64,000 nucleotides of DNA from Theionarchaea archaeon (lineage in GTDB: Archaea > Methanobacteriota_B > Thermococci > Methanofastidiosales > SZ-28-30), in NCBI GenBank assembly GCA_018992685.1, contig JACVGT010000021.1, positions 62,001-126,000 on the forward strand, read 5' to 3'. Positions 17,825-25,532 of this stretch are shown piece after piece. The number at the start of each line of letters is the position of its first letter. The first letter of the stretch is position 1. A program made the translations under genes and the position numbers. The notes under the pieces were generated by a model. The model saw only the letters and a program-made list of their open reading frames with translations. It was not told the origin of the DNA and ran no database searches.

Positions 17825-18067
17825 TTTTCATTTCACATGCGTTGAGCCCTGCCAGGCGGCAAGGTTCAATCGTCTCGGTCTCAGAAGCCCGCTGATGAGA
17901 ATACCCCACAGGAATATGGGTAAGAAATGAACCTTGCACTTTGAGAACCCGTATGATCCCTGATTCCTCTTTTCTCACTCTCAGGCTTCAATTATCCACC
18001 GAGTTCAGAATATGGTAGCTTTTCAAAGAAGAGGGCCCAGGCAGCCACATTTCCCATATCCTGCATA

Positions 18068-19663
18068 TTATGTCAAATGTAACGTTCTAACGCTGTTGTT
18101 TCTCCGAGAGGTTTTTCTCCACCAGATTCCCATGATACGTTTCGATCTCCACAGACTATGTAGTTCTGAAATGATGAGTACCCGGTCAAAAATATCCACA
18201 ACATTAAACGAATTGCCAAAAAGACTCCTCACATACTGACCAGAAACGGCATTCGCATTGGAAATTACCGTATTGTCAACTCTGGATGCATAGGGATAGG
18301 AAGAATGGCCTGTAAGCACCAAATCTACCTGGAGGTCGCACAGTGTTTTCAAGACGTCTCCTGCATCTTCCAGTAGCCCCTTCTCTCTGATATGGGGCAA
18401 AGGAATGACGTTGTGGTGCAGGAACACGATGCTCATGTCCTGTTCCTGCTCTCTGATACCCCTTTCCAGTTTGGCCAGCTCGAATCGCCCTACAGCCCCC
18501 ACATCTGAATCATACTGAGAAGAGTTCACTGCATGCACATGAACCAGTGGGTTCTCAAAGTCCTGGTCCCATCCGCCTGCTAATCGGGGAAAGAGTTCAT
18601 ATCCAATATAGTTGATGTCTCGGGGCCCGGGCGTATATACTACGGGAGAACTGATCTGGCTCAAATACGTTTCTGCCAGATCGTAGTGGAGAGGAATTCC
18701 CGCCTCCACAATATCGCCGCAGTGGACCACAAGATCTGGTGAGAGAGCATTAATCTTTCTCACAGCATTTTCAAACTTTTTCCTCTCAAACATTTTTCGA
18801 TCCGAAAAAAAGGTACCTGCAATGTGAATTATTCGGGCCAGCTTCTTACCTTCTGAAATGAAGATCTCACTTGAGACACGGGGGTACTCATGTGGCTGAT
18901 ATTCCTGGAAGTGTTGTGGCCGAGACGGAGCGGTGTCACCAGCACTCCCATAGCACTGGGATCGTTCATTCCCTACTCTCCTGATGGTGATGGTGATCTT
19001 CTGAGGTGAAATGTCCACCTGGTTATAACTGCATGCATCTCCCGCTCTCACCTTCCTGCAGGACATGCAGCCCGCATTGCTGATGATCATGTCATCCACA
19101 TCGACCACATTCGGGTAGTGACGGTGGCCGGATAAAACGAGGTTTACATTATACTTTTGGAGTAAATCCATCAAATCTCCTGCATTGAACAGGACGTTTC
19201 TCTCTGTACCTGCCTTTGGAACAGGGACCAGGTGGTGATGGACTGCCACTATTTTTATCTTCTTTGAACTGTACTTCATCAGCTGAGTTTTCAACCAATT
19301 GAACTTGCTGCTTCCCACTCTGCCCTCATTGCGATCGGGAATGGAACTGTCCACGTAAAGGAGTACATAATCATCACCCTCTTTCACACCATTGAATTCC
19401 CCGTAGTACTCATTGAAAAGTTCGTATCCAACGTTACGTGAATCATGGTTTCCCGGGATAATCACAAGTGGCTTTTTTATCGTGTCGATGAAAGCCTTGG
19501 AATGTTCATACGCTTCCCTCAGTCCAGAGTCAGTCACGTCGCCTGTGTGAACCACCAGATCAAAAGGAAGGCGGTTAACCTCTTCCACGATCTGCGAAAA
19601 GGGTTCCTTCTTGAATTCTCCTCCAGGAGTGATGTGAGAATCCGAGATATGAGCAATTCTCAT
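18068..19663 (-). CDS. Tandem metallophosphoesterase with degenerate second domain
   Basis: 531 residues, two calcineurin-like phosphoesterase domains joined by a linker near 220-275. The first has a complete di-metal site: DSH (8-10), GDVTD (41-45), GNHD (71-74), HHH (142-144) and GHRH (179-182). The second keeps the fold but not the site: DxH is replaced by AGTFF, GNHD by GPRD (346-349) and GHxH by GHSS (452-455), while GD (316-317) and HHN survive. It is therefore probably a non-catalytic, regulatory copy. It is the last gene of the operon running from the cyclic diphosphoglycerate synthetase, 19 bases after the CBS gene. Substrate unknown; a role in turnover of the operon's product is possible. 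Confidence 0.85.
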   Translation of the reverse strand: MRIAHISDSHITPGGEFKKEPFSQIVEEVNRLPFDLVVHTGDVTDSGLREAYEHSKAFIDTIKKPLVIIPGNHDSRNVGYELFNEYYGEFNGVKEGDDYVLLYVDSSIPDRNEGRVGSSKFNWLKTQLMKYSSKKIKIVAVHHHLVPVPKAGTERNVLFNAGDLMDLLQKYNVNLVLSGHRHYPNVVDVDDMIISNAGCMSCRKVRAGDACSYNQVDISPQKITITIRRVGNERSQCYGSAGDTAPSRPQHFQEYQPHEYPRVSSEIFISEGKKLARIIHIAGTFFSDRKMFERKKFENAVRKINALSPDLVVHCGDIVEAGIPLHYDLAETYLSQISSPVVYTPGPRDINYIGYELFPRLAGGWDQDFENPLVHVHAVNSSQYDSDVGAVGRFELAKLERGIREQEQDMSIVFLHHNVIPLPHIREKGLLEDAGDVLKTLCDLQVDLVLTGHSSYPYASRVDNTVISNANAVSGQYVRSLFGNSFNVVDIFDRVLIISELHSLWRSKRIMGIWWRKTSRRNNSVRTLHLT

Positions 19664-19682
19664 GTTTATCCTGCATTCACGC

Positions 19683-20099
19683 CTATTCGCTGGAGATCAC
19701 TGTCTCCAAGAGCTGTCTTTCCGGATCTACAAGATCTTTTAAGGAAAATAGCCCTGTGATCTGTCCTCGTTCTGTGATGAGAACATGACGTATCTGGTGT
19801 TGTTGCATTAATTCAAGCACTTTAGATACGGGAGAGTCAATGTCAGTTGTGATGAGGTCCCTGGTCATGATGCTGGAAATGGGTTTAGCATAGGACAGTC
19901 CTTTAGCCACCACCCGCTCGATAACGTCCCCCTGGGTTAGGAATCCCACGACTCCTTCATTACACACTACCAGAGAACCTACCTTGAATTCCACCATTTT
20001 TCGACAGGCTTCCTGAATAGTTTCATGTTCAGATATGCCCACCAGTTTTCGTGTGGTGTACTGTCTGATGGGAACTGAAAGGTTATTAATATCATTCAT
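19683..20099 (-). CDS. CBS-domain pair protein
   Basis: 138 residues made almost entirely of two CBS motifs (TIQEACRKMVEFKVGSLVV and VSKVLELMQQHQIRHVLIT), a module that usually senses adenine nucleotides. The frame is open to 20129, but ATG 20099 has GGAGG upstream (AAGGAGGCTGC) and overlaps the end of the 2-phosphoglycerate kinase gene by eight bases, showing coupling. It probably tunes an enzyme of this operon according to energy state; that is inference. Confidence 0.88.
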   Translation of the reverse strand: MNDINNLSVPIRQYTTRKLVGISEHETIQEACRKMVEFKVGSLVVCNEGVVGFLTQGDVIERVVAKGLSYAKPISSIMTRDLITTDIDSPVSKVLELMQQHQIRHVLITERGQITGLFSLKDLVDPERQLLETVISSE

Positions 20100-20973
20100 C
20101 CGTTGCAGCCTCCTTTTGAAGTTGATCATACATTCTATTTAAGATTTGAGTGACTGTCTCCTCTAACGCTATATTTTCCAGAACCGGAACCCTCTCTCTA
20201 TTAGCCCTCCCTACGATGTGGTCTTGTATCTGCCTGATCTTGTCAATATTCTCAAGGTAGTGTTCTGGAGGTCTTCTGCTGTCCTTTGCTCGAGCATAGA
20301 ACCTGTTCACGTGTTCCTCTCTGTCACTGAGGGTAAGAACGAAATGAAATATCGTCCGATCCTGACGTTCAACATACCCAGGGACAAGATGAATTCCTTC
20401 CATTACAAGACTGAACCCCTCGGTCAGTGCTCTGTTGATTATGGCATTAATCCCCACAGCAACATGAGATACCTGAAGCTCAAAAGCATAGATCACTGCA
20501 CTCAAAAATGAAGAAGGAGCCTGAATTTCTTTCCATGCGGAAAATGAGGACGTGTGAAGAGTGGGGAGTAGATCCCGTGAGACCATTTTCCGCATGACCT
20601 CACGCACGACGTCTGTCCCAATAATGGAATGAATCCCCAGTCGATAGCTGATTTCAAAGGCTACCGTAGATTTCCCGATGCCTGTGGCACCTCCCAGAAG
20701 AACAACAAGTGACTGTTTTTTCTTTCTCAGTGAATGCCACATCTGGTAGAACGAGGCGATACGTGGGTACCCGTCATCTATCAGGATGTGGTAAGTCATG
20801 TCAGTGAGATCTTGTTCAGAGATCCGGGAGATTCCTGAGGTCACCATTCTCTGCCCAATTTCCTCTGCCATTTTGTAGGCCCTGTTCACATCCAGCCCTG
20901 CTTTCAACAAAGATCCGGCCAGGACACCCTTTGAAAATGGAGTTACATACTTCTTGCCTACTACTTCTATCGT
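20092..20973 (-). CDS. 2-phosphoglycerate kinase (apparent ACG start)
   Basis: Phosphorylates 2-phosphoglycerate to 2,3-diphosphoglycerate, first step toward cyclic 2,3-diphosphoglycerate. The kinase P-loop is GGATGIGKST near residues 94-103; FSLVMEGIHLVPG and a C-terminal DxxEHxxRFxxR-type segment are typical. The first standard start in frame is TTG 20910, but this would remove half of the ATP-cone regulatory domain, which reads clearly upstream (EVVGKKYVTPFSKGVLAG). The frame is open to a TGA near 20990, and the only codon where homologues begin is ACG at 20973-20971, four bases after GGAGGGGAT. The alternative is ATA at 20970. The gene overlaps the end of the synthetase gene. Confidence 0.88.
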   Translation of the reverse strand, partial: TIEVVGKKYVTPFSKGVLAGSLLKAGLDVNRAYKMAEEIGQRMVTSGISRISEQDLTDMTYHILIDDGYPRIASFYQMWHSLRKKKQSLVVLLGGATGIGKSTVAFEISYRLGIHSIIGTDVVREVMRKMVSRDLLPTLHTSSFSAWKEIQAPSSFLSAVIYAFELQVSHVAVGINAIINRALTEGFSLVMEGIHLVPGYVERQDRTIFHFVLTLSDREEHVNRFYARAKDSRRPPEHYLENIDKIRQIQDHIVGRANRERVPVLENIALEETVTQILNRMYDQLQKEAATDE

Positions 20974-22313
20974 GTGATCCCCTCCTCAGCCTTTCTTGCC
21001 AGCTGGACAATGGCATCCTCCAAGCTGGTGACAGTTCCTCCTCGAAGGCGGGGAACGTTATCCATGAACACGACATTGCGGTCGAATTTCAAAGCCTCTC
21101 GCGTGGCCACATCAATGGCAGAGGCCTTTATTTCAGTAAGGAGAGTATCTGCCTGGGGAAGGAATTGGTTCAGGTCTTTCTTTAATCTCGGTCGATTAGA
21201 AAGATGGGGAGAAGCCTTTACTATTTCACAACTGAAGGTTTGTTCGAGGTAGGGTACCAGAGTAGATTCCAGGACTGAGGGGGGCGCCGTGGTAGCCAGG
21301 AATACTTTTCTACCTGAAATGTCTTTCAGGGGTACCGGCCTGAACACGCAGTGTGCCTGGGGGAGTTCGGGCTTGATTTCACTAATTGCTTTTTGCATCT
21401 CTGCCACTTTTTGCGGCGAAGCCATGGGTTCTTCACACATCATGAGGATGAGCAGATCGGCCATGAGAATTCTAAAGGGACCGAAGTACTCGTTGATGAA
21501 TTCCAATGGTTGATGCGCTCCTGCAATCACGATGCAGCAATCTGTATTCACAGGAGGGAAGGTGGTGCCTGACCCCTCTAGTATTACGAAGGTTGCTTCC
21601 AGTGTATTTGCCAGTTGGGCTCCTTTTTCCATATTAGATGAAAAAGGAACTCCAGCCATTCCACCACCACATCGCCTGCATCCGACTGTTGCTACGCGGG
21701 AAATAAGAGCATTCTCCCAGTGGTCTGACGCAGCGTGCTTTCCCTGATTTGCCTGTTTCAGTAGATACGAAGGAGTGAGTTCGATGGTGTCACCTCTGAT
21801 GATTTCGGGCTGAGCTGGACCTCCCCTTCCCATCGTCACAATCCAGGGAATATAACCTGAAGCCTTGAGTGTTCGGGCTATGTATCCCGAGACAGCAGTT
21901 TTTCCCACCCTCTTTGTTGTCCCCACCACGGAAAAACTGGGACGTTTCAGAATCTTTGGGTATCTTGGAGGTGTAAACAGGAAGTCTGATCCCTTGTATT
22001 GGACTCCTTCTTTCATGAGCGCACAGGCGAGATGTAACCTGCTGACGTAGTCCATAATCGGCTCGTCTGAAAGATCCACAACTTGCTCAATCTCATGAGC
22101 CGAGCAAGCTGTCACAATAACGTCGTGAATATCTCTTGACTGGTTTCCTCTGTAGATAGGAATATCAAGATGTGCTGTCAATTCCTCAATGCTACCGACT
22201 TTTTCCGTTCCTCCCAAGAAAACAGCAGCTCTCACGTCACCTTCAATAGTTGCCAACGCATCTTTCGTTACTGGTGGATAATGTTCGCCGTCTATGAGGG
22301 CAAGAATATTCAT
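20967..22313 (-). CDS. cpgS: Cyclic 2,3-diphosphoglycerate synthetase
   Basis: About 448 residues; closes 2,3-diphosphoglycerate to the cyclic form with ATP. Cyclic 2,3-diphosphoglycerate is a thermoprotectant and phosphate store known from Methanothermus, Methanothermobacter and Methanopyrus. The N-terminus (MNILALIDGEHYPPV) is characteristic; a P-loop GTTKRVGKT at 131-139 and VTMGRGGPAQPE follow, then VGCRRCGGGMAG. ATG 22313 is preferred over TTG 22316. A TATA-like CTTAAATAC (near 22338-22346) is about 28 bases upstream. It heads the operon synthetase-kinase-CBS-phosphoesterase and lies next to the replication origin. Confidence 0.9.
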   Translation of the reverse strand: MNILALIDGEHYPPVTKDALATIEGDVRAAVFLGGTEKVGSIEELTAHLDIPIYRGNQSRDIHDVIVTACSAHEIEQVVDLSDEPIMDYVSRLHLACALMKEGVQYKGSDFLFTPPRYPKILKRPSFSVVGTTKRVGKTAVSGYIARTLKASGYIPWIVTMGRGGPAQPEIIRGDTIELTPSYLLKQANQGKHAASDHWENALISRVATVGCRRCGGGMAGVPFSSNMEKGAQLANTLEATFVILEGSGTTFPPVNTDCCIVIAGAHQPLEFINEYFGPFRILMADLLILMMCEEPMASPQKVAEMQKAISEIKPELPQAHCVFRPVPLKDISGRKVFLATTAPPSVLESTLVPYLEQTFSCEIVKASPHLSNRPRLKKDLNQFLPQADTLLTEIKASAIDVATREALKFDRNVVFMDNVPRLRGGTVTSLEDAIVQLARKAEEGITR

Positions 22314-22379
22314 CAAATGAACTTGTTTAGTATGTATTTAAGGGTTCGCTTGAGAAAGAAGGGACTTCTCATACCTTTT

Positions 22380-22399
22380 CCCGTGGAACGAACCACGGG
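22380..22399. repeat. Dyad within ORB-like element
   Basis: CCCGTGG and CCACGGG pair perfectly around a six-base spacer. It coincides with the leftmost ORB-like element, beside the cpgS promoter. Confidence 0.6.
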
Positions 22400-22501
22400 C
22401 TTGAGTTCTTATATTACTAGTTATTTGCGGACGAGGGGGCTTGGTTGATTCTGCTAGTTGAGATGGGGTGTGACGAGGACCGTAAAATAGGAGTGAAGTA
22501 A

Positions 22502-22690
22502 TTCGTTAGGAACGGGAAGGTGATTATTGAGTCTCGGAGAGGTCTTGATTGATTGTTTTTTGAGTGGCTGCCCTACCCCTTTATTTCCTGTGGAAGTGGG
22601 GAAGAGGAAATGGTCGCTTATGTAGTGATAGAAGAATGAAATGGTTACTTGGTTAAAAAAGATTGTACGCTTATAAAGATTCCTAACGAA
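22502..22690. repeat. 11-base inverted repeat pair of the origin
   Basis: TTCGTTAGGAA (22502-22512) and its exact reverse complement TTCCTAACGAA (22680-22690) bracket the central ORB-like box at 22584. Opposed initiator sites are the rule in archaeal origins. Confidence 0.6.
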
Positions 22691-22741
22691 AATTACTGCG
22701 CACCTAGCCGCGAAGTTACTTATCTTCTTATAACCCGTCAT

Positions 22742-22766
22742 ATTCCAGTGGAAATGAAGGGGGCGG
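22742..22766 (+). promoter_or_regulatory. Best ORB element (Orc1/Cdc6 binding site)
   Basis: ATTCCAGTGGAAATGAAGG followed by GGGCGG has both parts of the origin recognition box: the TTCCAGTGGAAA dyad and the 3' G-string. It lies seven bases before the TATA box of cdc6 and may also autoregulate that gene. Confidence 0.75.
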
Positions 22767-22772
22767 AGGAAG

Positions 22773-22781
22773 GCTTAAATA
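22773..22781 (+). promoter_or_regulatory. TATA box of cdc6
   Basis: GCTTAAATA lies between the last ORB element and the cdc6 gene; transcription would start near 22803, a few bases before the TTG start. Confidence 0.45.
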
Positions 22782-22812
22782 GGTTTATCATGAAGGTGAC
22801 AACGGTGATACA

Positions 22813-24102
22813 TTGGAGGGTCAGAGATCATTGGACCAGCTCTTTGATGAGCTCTTGATTCAAAGGAAGATTTTCAAAAACAAGGAAGTGCTTCGCGACC
22901 ACTATACTCCCTCACTGCTTCCTCATAGAGATCTGCAAATTGATGAACTTGCTACTATACTTGTATCTGTAATGAAGGGTGAGACCCCTTCTAATATCTT
23001 TATTTATGGTAAAACGGGAACGGGCAAGACAGCTGTTACCATTCATGTAGGAGAAGCGTTGGTAAGAAAAGTAGGTGGATGTTGCTATATCCGTCCATAT
23101 GGAACAAAACTGGAGATAAAAAAGCCGGAAATGCGCATTCCTGTTTGGCTCATCTACACGAATTGTGAAATTGTAGATACTCAGTATCGGCTGCTAGCAA
23201 AGCTTGCAGAGTACATGGGGCAGTCAGTACCTTTGACTGGGTGGCCCACAGACAAAGTGTATGAAAGCTTTGTCCGCGCCCTGGACAAAGAGGAACGATT
23301 GGTGATTGTGGTCTTGGATGAGATCGATCGACTGCTCAAGAAAGGAAGCGATAGTGTCCTTTACAATTTGACACGCATCAACTCAGATCTGAAACGAGCC
23401 AAAGTGAGTATTATTGGAATTAGCAATGACCTGAACTTCGTGGAGTTTCTGGATCCCAGAGTGAGGAGTTCTCTGGGAGAAGAAGAATTGGTGTTTCCTC
23501 CGTATTATGCCCAGCAATTAGTTGACATTCTTTCCCATCGGGCAGAAGAGGCTTTTTTCGACAATGCACTGGATCTTGGGGTTATCCCACTGTGCGCTGC
23601 ATTTGCAGCTCAGGAACATGGTGATGCACGTCGCGCTCTAGACTTCTTGAGGATAGCAGGAGAAATTGCTGAAAGAGACAGAGCCTCTCGCGTGACTGAG
23701 AAACATGTGCGTATTGCCAAGAACCGCATTGAACAGGACAGGGTGACGGAAGTCATCAAGACCTTTCCCACCCAATCAAAGTTTGTACTGTTTGCCATAC
23801 TGCTTCTGGAGAAGTACAATGCTTCAGCCATTACCACGGGAGAAACGTACAACGTGTACAAGGAACTGTGCAGACAATCAAAGATGGACATTCTCACTCA
23901 GAGGAGGGTATCTGATATTATCAGCGAAATGGACATGATGGGGATAGTGAATGCAACGGTGGTCAGCAAAGGGCGATATGGAAGAACCAAGGAAATTCGG
24001 CTGGGAGTTCCAATGAGCCAGGTAAAGAATGTTCTGGAGAAGCACCACAAGATAGAACGAATTTCTAACTTTGTACCCCCTATTCAACGAAAACTTGTCT
24101 AG
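22813..24102 (+). CDS. cdc6: Orc1/Cdc6 replication initiator
   Basis: 429-residue AAA+ protein that binds ORB sites and loads the MCM helicase. Walker A is GKTGTGKT near 66-73, Walker B VVLDEIDRL, sensor 1 IIGISND, and EHGDARRALDFLRIAGE is the sensor 2 region. The C-terminal winged helix (from about 320) would read the ORB G-string. There is no ATG in frame at the front; I use TTG 22813, which follows GGTGAT by three bases. Position next to the predicted origin fits the family rule. Confidence 0.92.
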   Translation: MEGQRSLDQLFDELLIQRKIFKNKEVLRDHYTPSLLPHRDLQIDELATILVSVMKGETPSNIFIYGKTGTGKTAVTIHVGEALVRKVGGCCYIRPYGTKLEIKKPEMRIPVWLIYTNCEIVDTQYRLLAKLAEYMGQSVPLTGWPTDKVYESFVRALDKEERLVIVVLDEIDRLLKKGSDSVLYNLTRINSDLKRAKVSIIGISNDLNFVEFLDPRVRSSLGEEELVFPPYYAQQLVDILSHRAEEAFFDNALDLGVIPLCAAFAAQEHGDARRALDFLRIAGEIAERDRASRVTEKHVRIAKNRIEQDRVTEVIKTFPTQSKFVLFAILLLEKYNASAITTGETYNVYKELCRQSKMDILTQRRVSDIISEMDMMGIVNATVVSKGRYGRTKEIRLGVPMSQVKNVLEKHHKIERISNFVPPIQRKLV

Positions 24103-24252
24103 GTTCACTCTACTTTTCCATTGATTTGACGATTCAGTTTTCTCATTTTCTTTTCTTTGGGTTCATGACACCGGATAGGGTAACCCTTCTTGTATGACAG
24201 GGACCATCTTCCCCTCTTTCACAGACTCTCACATGGCTGAGGTTCAGAAGCA

Positions 24253-24260
24253 TTTTTTTT
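24253..24260 (+). terminator. Possible terminator between cdc6 and heat-shock operon
   Basis: A run of eight T about 150 bases after the cdc6 stop and before the heat-shock promoter. Confidence 0.3.
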
Positions 24261-24293
24261 CCTAGGCTATAGGCTACTACCATAACCGTAACA

Positions 24294-24303
24294 TTTATAT
24301 AAT
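24294..24303 (+). promoter_or_regulatory. TATA box of heat-shock operon
   Basis: TTTATATAAT is centred about 27 bases before GTG 24327/ATG 24330, giving a leaderless message for the regulator gene. Confidence 0.65.
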
Positions 24304-24307
24304 AGAC

Positions 24308-24320
24308 TAACTTCAAGTTA
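24308..24320. promoter_or_regulatory. Palindromic operator in heat-shock promoter
   Basis: TAACTTCAAGTTA is a perfect 6-1-6 palindrome between the TATA box and the transcription start. A repressor bound here would block RNA polymerase recruitment, the mode used by the archaeal heat-shock regulator Phr. The first gene of the operon encodes a winged-helix regulator that could bind it. Confidence 0.55.
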
Positions 24321-24326
24321 AGATAA

Positions 24327-24998
24327 GTGATGCTTATGATTTCATCAGAACAACTTCTGGACGTACTGGGAAACGAAACACGGAGGATGATACTGGAACT
24401 GCTGGCAGAAAAGCCACGATATACTACAGAAATTGCCAGTTTGTTGAATATCGGTCAAAAGGCCATCAATGATCATCTCAAAATTATGTCTGACTTCGGC
24501 ATAATTGAGACGTACGTCCAAAAGCAGCAGAGAGGTTCTCCTCGAAAGTATTTCCAGGTCAATGAACGGTTCAAACTTGAATTTACATTGACTCCTGGAT
24601 TGTTCCGGATTTATGTGTTGGAACCTAGAAGTGATTGGAAATTCATCCTTGAGGAGTTTCCTGAGTTTAAAGAGCTGCAAAAAGAAGTGGAGCAAATACA
24701 GAAACTGAGGCAGATCGAGCAACATCGAAAGGTGTGCAGAGATCTGGTTCAAGAACTGGATCGACTGACACAGGCAAAAATGTATATTGAAAACCTGCTG
24801 GCAAGGACAAGAAAGCGGTGTATGATGATCATAGATTCTCTGGATCTGCCGCCTGTAGAGAGCAGGGTACTCTTTGAGGTGGTAACTGGAAAAGAAGGTC
24901 TCACTGTGGAGGGTATTGCTGAAAAGTGCAAAATTTCTACAGAAGAAACTGTACAGGCCCTGCAGAACCTGGAACAGAAAGGTGTGGTGAGATTATGA
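24327..24998 (+). CDS. ArsR-type winged-helix regulator of the heat-shock operon
   Basis: 223 residues. The N-terminal winged helix (LLDVLGNETRRMILELLAEKPRYTTEIA, then INDHLKIMSDFGII and the wing QRGSPRKYF) is of the ArsR-like archaeal type. A central coiled coil (about 115-165) and a C-terminal second helix-turn-helix (GLTVEGIAEKCKISTEETVQAL) follow. First gene of an operon with a zinc-ribbon small Hsp, GrpE, DnaK and DnaJ; by analogy to Phr it may repress the operon and release it on heat shock. GTG 24327 and ATG 24330 are both consistent with the TATA spacing. Confidence 0.82.
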   Translation: MMLMISSEQLLDVLGNETRRMILELLAEKPRYTTEIASLLNIGQKAINDHLKIMSDFGIIETYVQKQQRGSPRKYFQVNERFKLEFTLTPGLFRIYVLEPRSDWKFILEEFPEFKELQKEVEQIQKLRQIEQHRKVCRDLVQELDRLTQAKMYIENLLARTRKRCMMIIDSLDLPPVESRVLFEVVTGKEGLTVEGIAEKCKISTEETVQALQNLEQKGVVRL

Positions 24999-25531
24999 GT
25001 GTTATGTTCTGCGTGTATTGTGGGAATTATCTCTCGCAGACATGGCGGTACTGTCCATATTGTGGGAGGAAAATCTCAGGTGAATCAGAGTTGTTCGATG
25101 CTTTGTTCAGGAATGAGGTCAGGGGGATCAGCATTCAAATTATTTCAGGAGGCTTCAGAAGACAGGAGACGCGAAACAAGGCGGAACGATGGAGGATCCC
25201 TATTGAAGAATCCCAGGACAGGAATGAAGAGCATACCTTGAAGGTAAAGGACAGAAAGGGTGAACGCATCGGGGCTGAATCCCTCGTTGTGCCCAGGCGA
25301 GTTGAGGAGCCCGAAGGCAGGATTCACAGAATTGGGCAGCACTGGATAATCAGGGTTACTTTGCCTGGAGTCAGGAAAGAGAATATTGATGTACGAAAGC
25401 TGGAGACATCAATTGAAGTGAAGGCACACAAAAATGGTGAAGCATATTTTAGACAATTCGAAGTGCCAGAATCTGCACGAATCATCTCACAGCACATGGA
25501 AGGGGATGAACTCGTTGTAGAAGTGGGGTGA
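24995..25531 (+). CDS. Zinc-ribbon protein with C-terminal Hsp20-like (alpha-crystallin) domain
   Basis: 178 residues. N-terminal zinc ribbon CVYC (near 6) and CPYC (near 20); a charged linker of about 80 residues; and a C-terminal segment IIRVTLPGVRKENIDV ... IEVKAHKNGE ... ELVVEV that reads as an Hsp20/CS-like beta sandwich. It lacks the IxI tail of classic small heat-shock proteins. ATG 24995 overlaps the stop of the regulator gene. Probably a holdase or adaptor feeding DnaK; the zinc-ribbon fusion is unusual. Confidence 0.72.
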   Translation: MSVMFCVYCGNYLSQTWRYCPYCGRKISGESELFDALFRNEVRGISIQIISGGFRRQETRNKAERWRIPIEESQDRNEEHTLKVKDRKGERIGAESLVVPRRVEEPEGRIHRIGQHWIIRVTLPGVRKENIDVRKLETSIEVKAHKNGEAYFRQFEVPESARIISQHMEGDELVVEVG

Positions 25532-25532
25532 C

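Larger units (their letters stand above)
22317..22812. other. Predicted replication origin (oriC) with ORB elements
   Basis: About 500 bases between divergent cpgS and cdc6. It holds three matches to the archaeal origin recognition box (core TTCCAGTGGAAAC followed by a G run): 22742-22765 ATTCCAGTGGAAATGAAGG plus a G run, 22584-22601 TTTCCTGTGGAAGTGGGG, and 22376-22394 TTTTCCCGTGGAACGAACC, the last inside a perfect dyad CCCGTGG/CCACGGG. A perfect 11-base inverted pair, TTCGTTAGGAA at 22502-22512 and TTCCTAACGAA at 22680-22690, flanks the middle box. A/T-rich sequence at 22641-22680 could be the unwinding element. Position directly upstream of cdc6 is where most archaeal origins lie. Confidence 0.8.

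Noticed and set aside
17824..18067. CTGATGA-like C-box sequences suggesting a box C/D RNA
   Set aside because: No correctly spaced C/D and C'/D' pairs could be found by eye.
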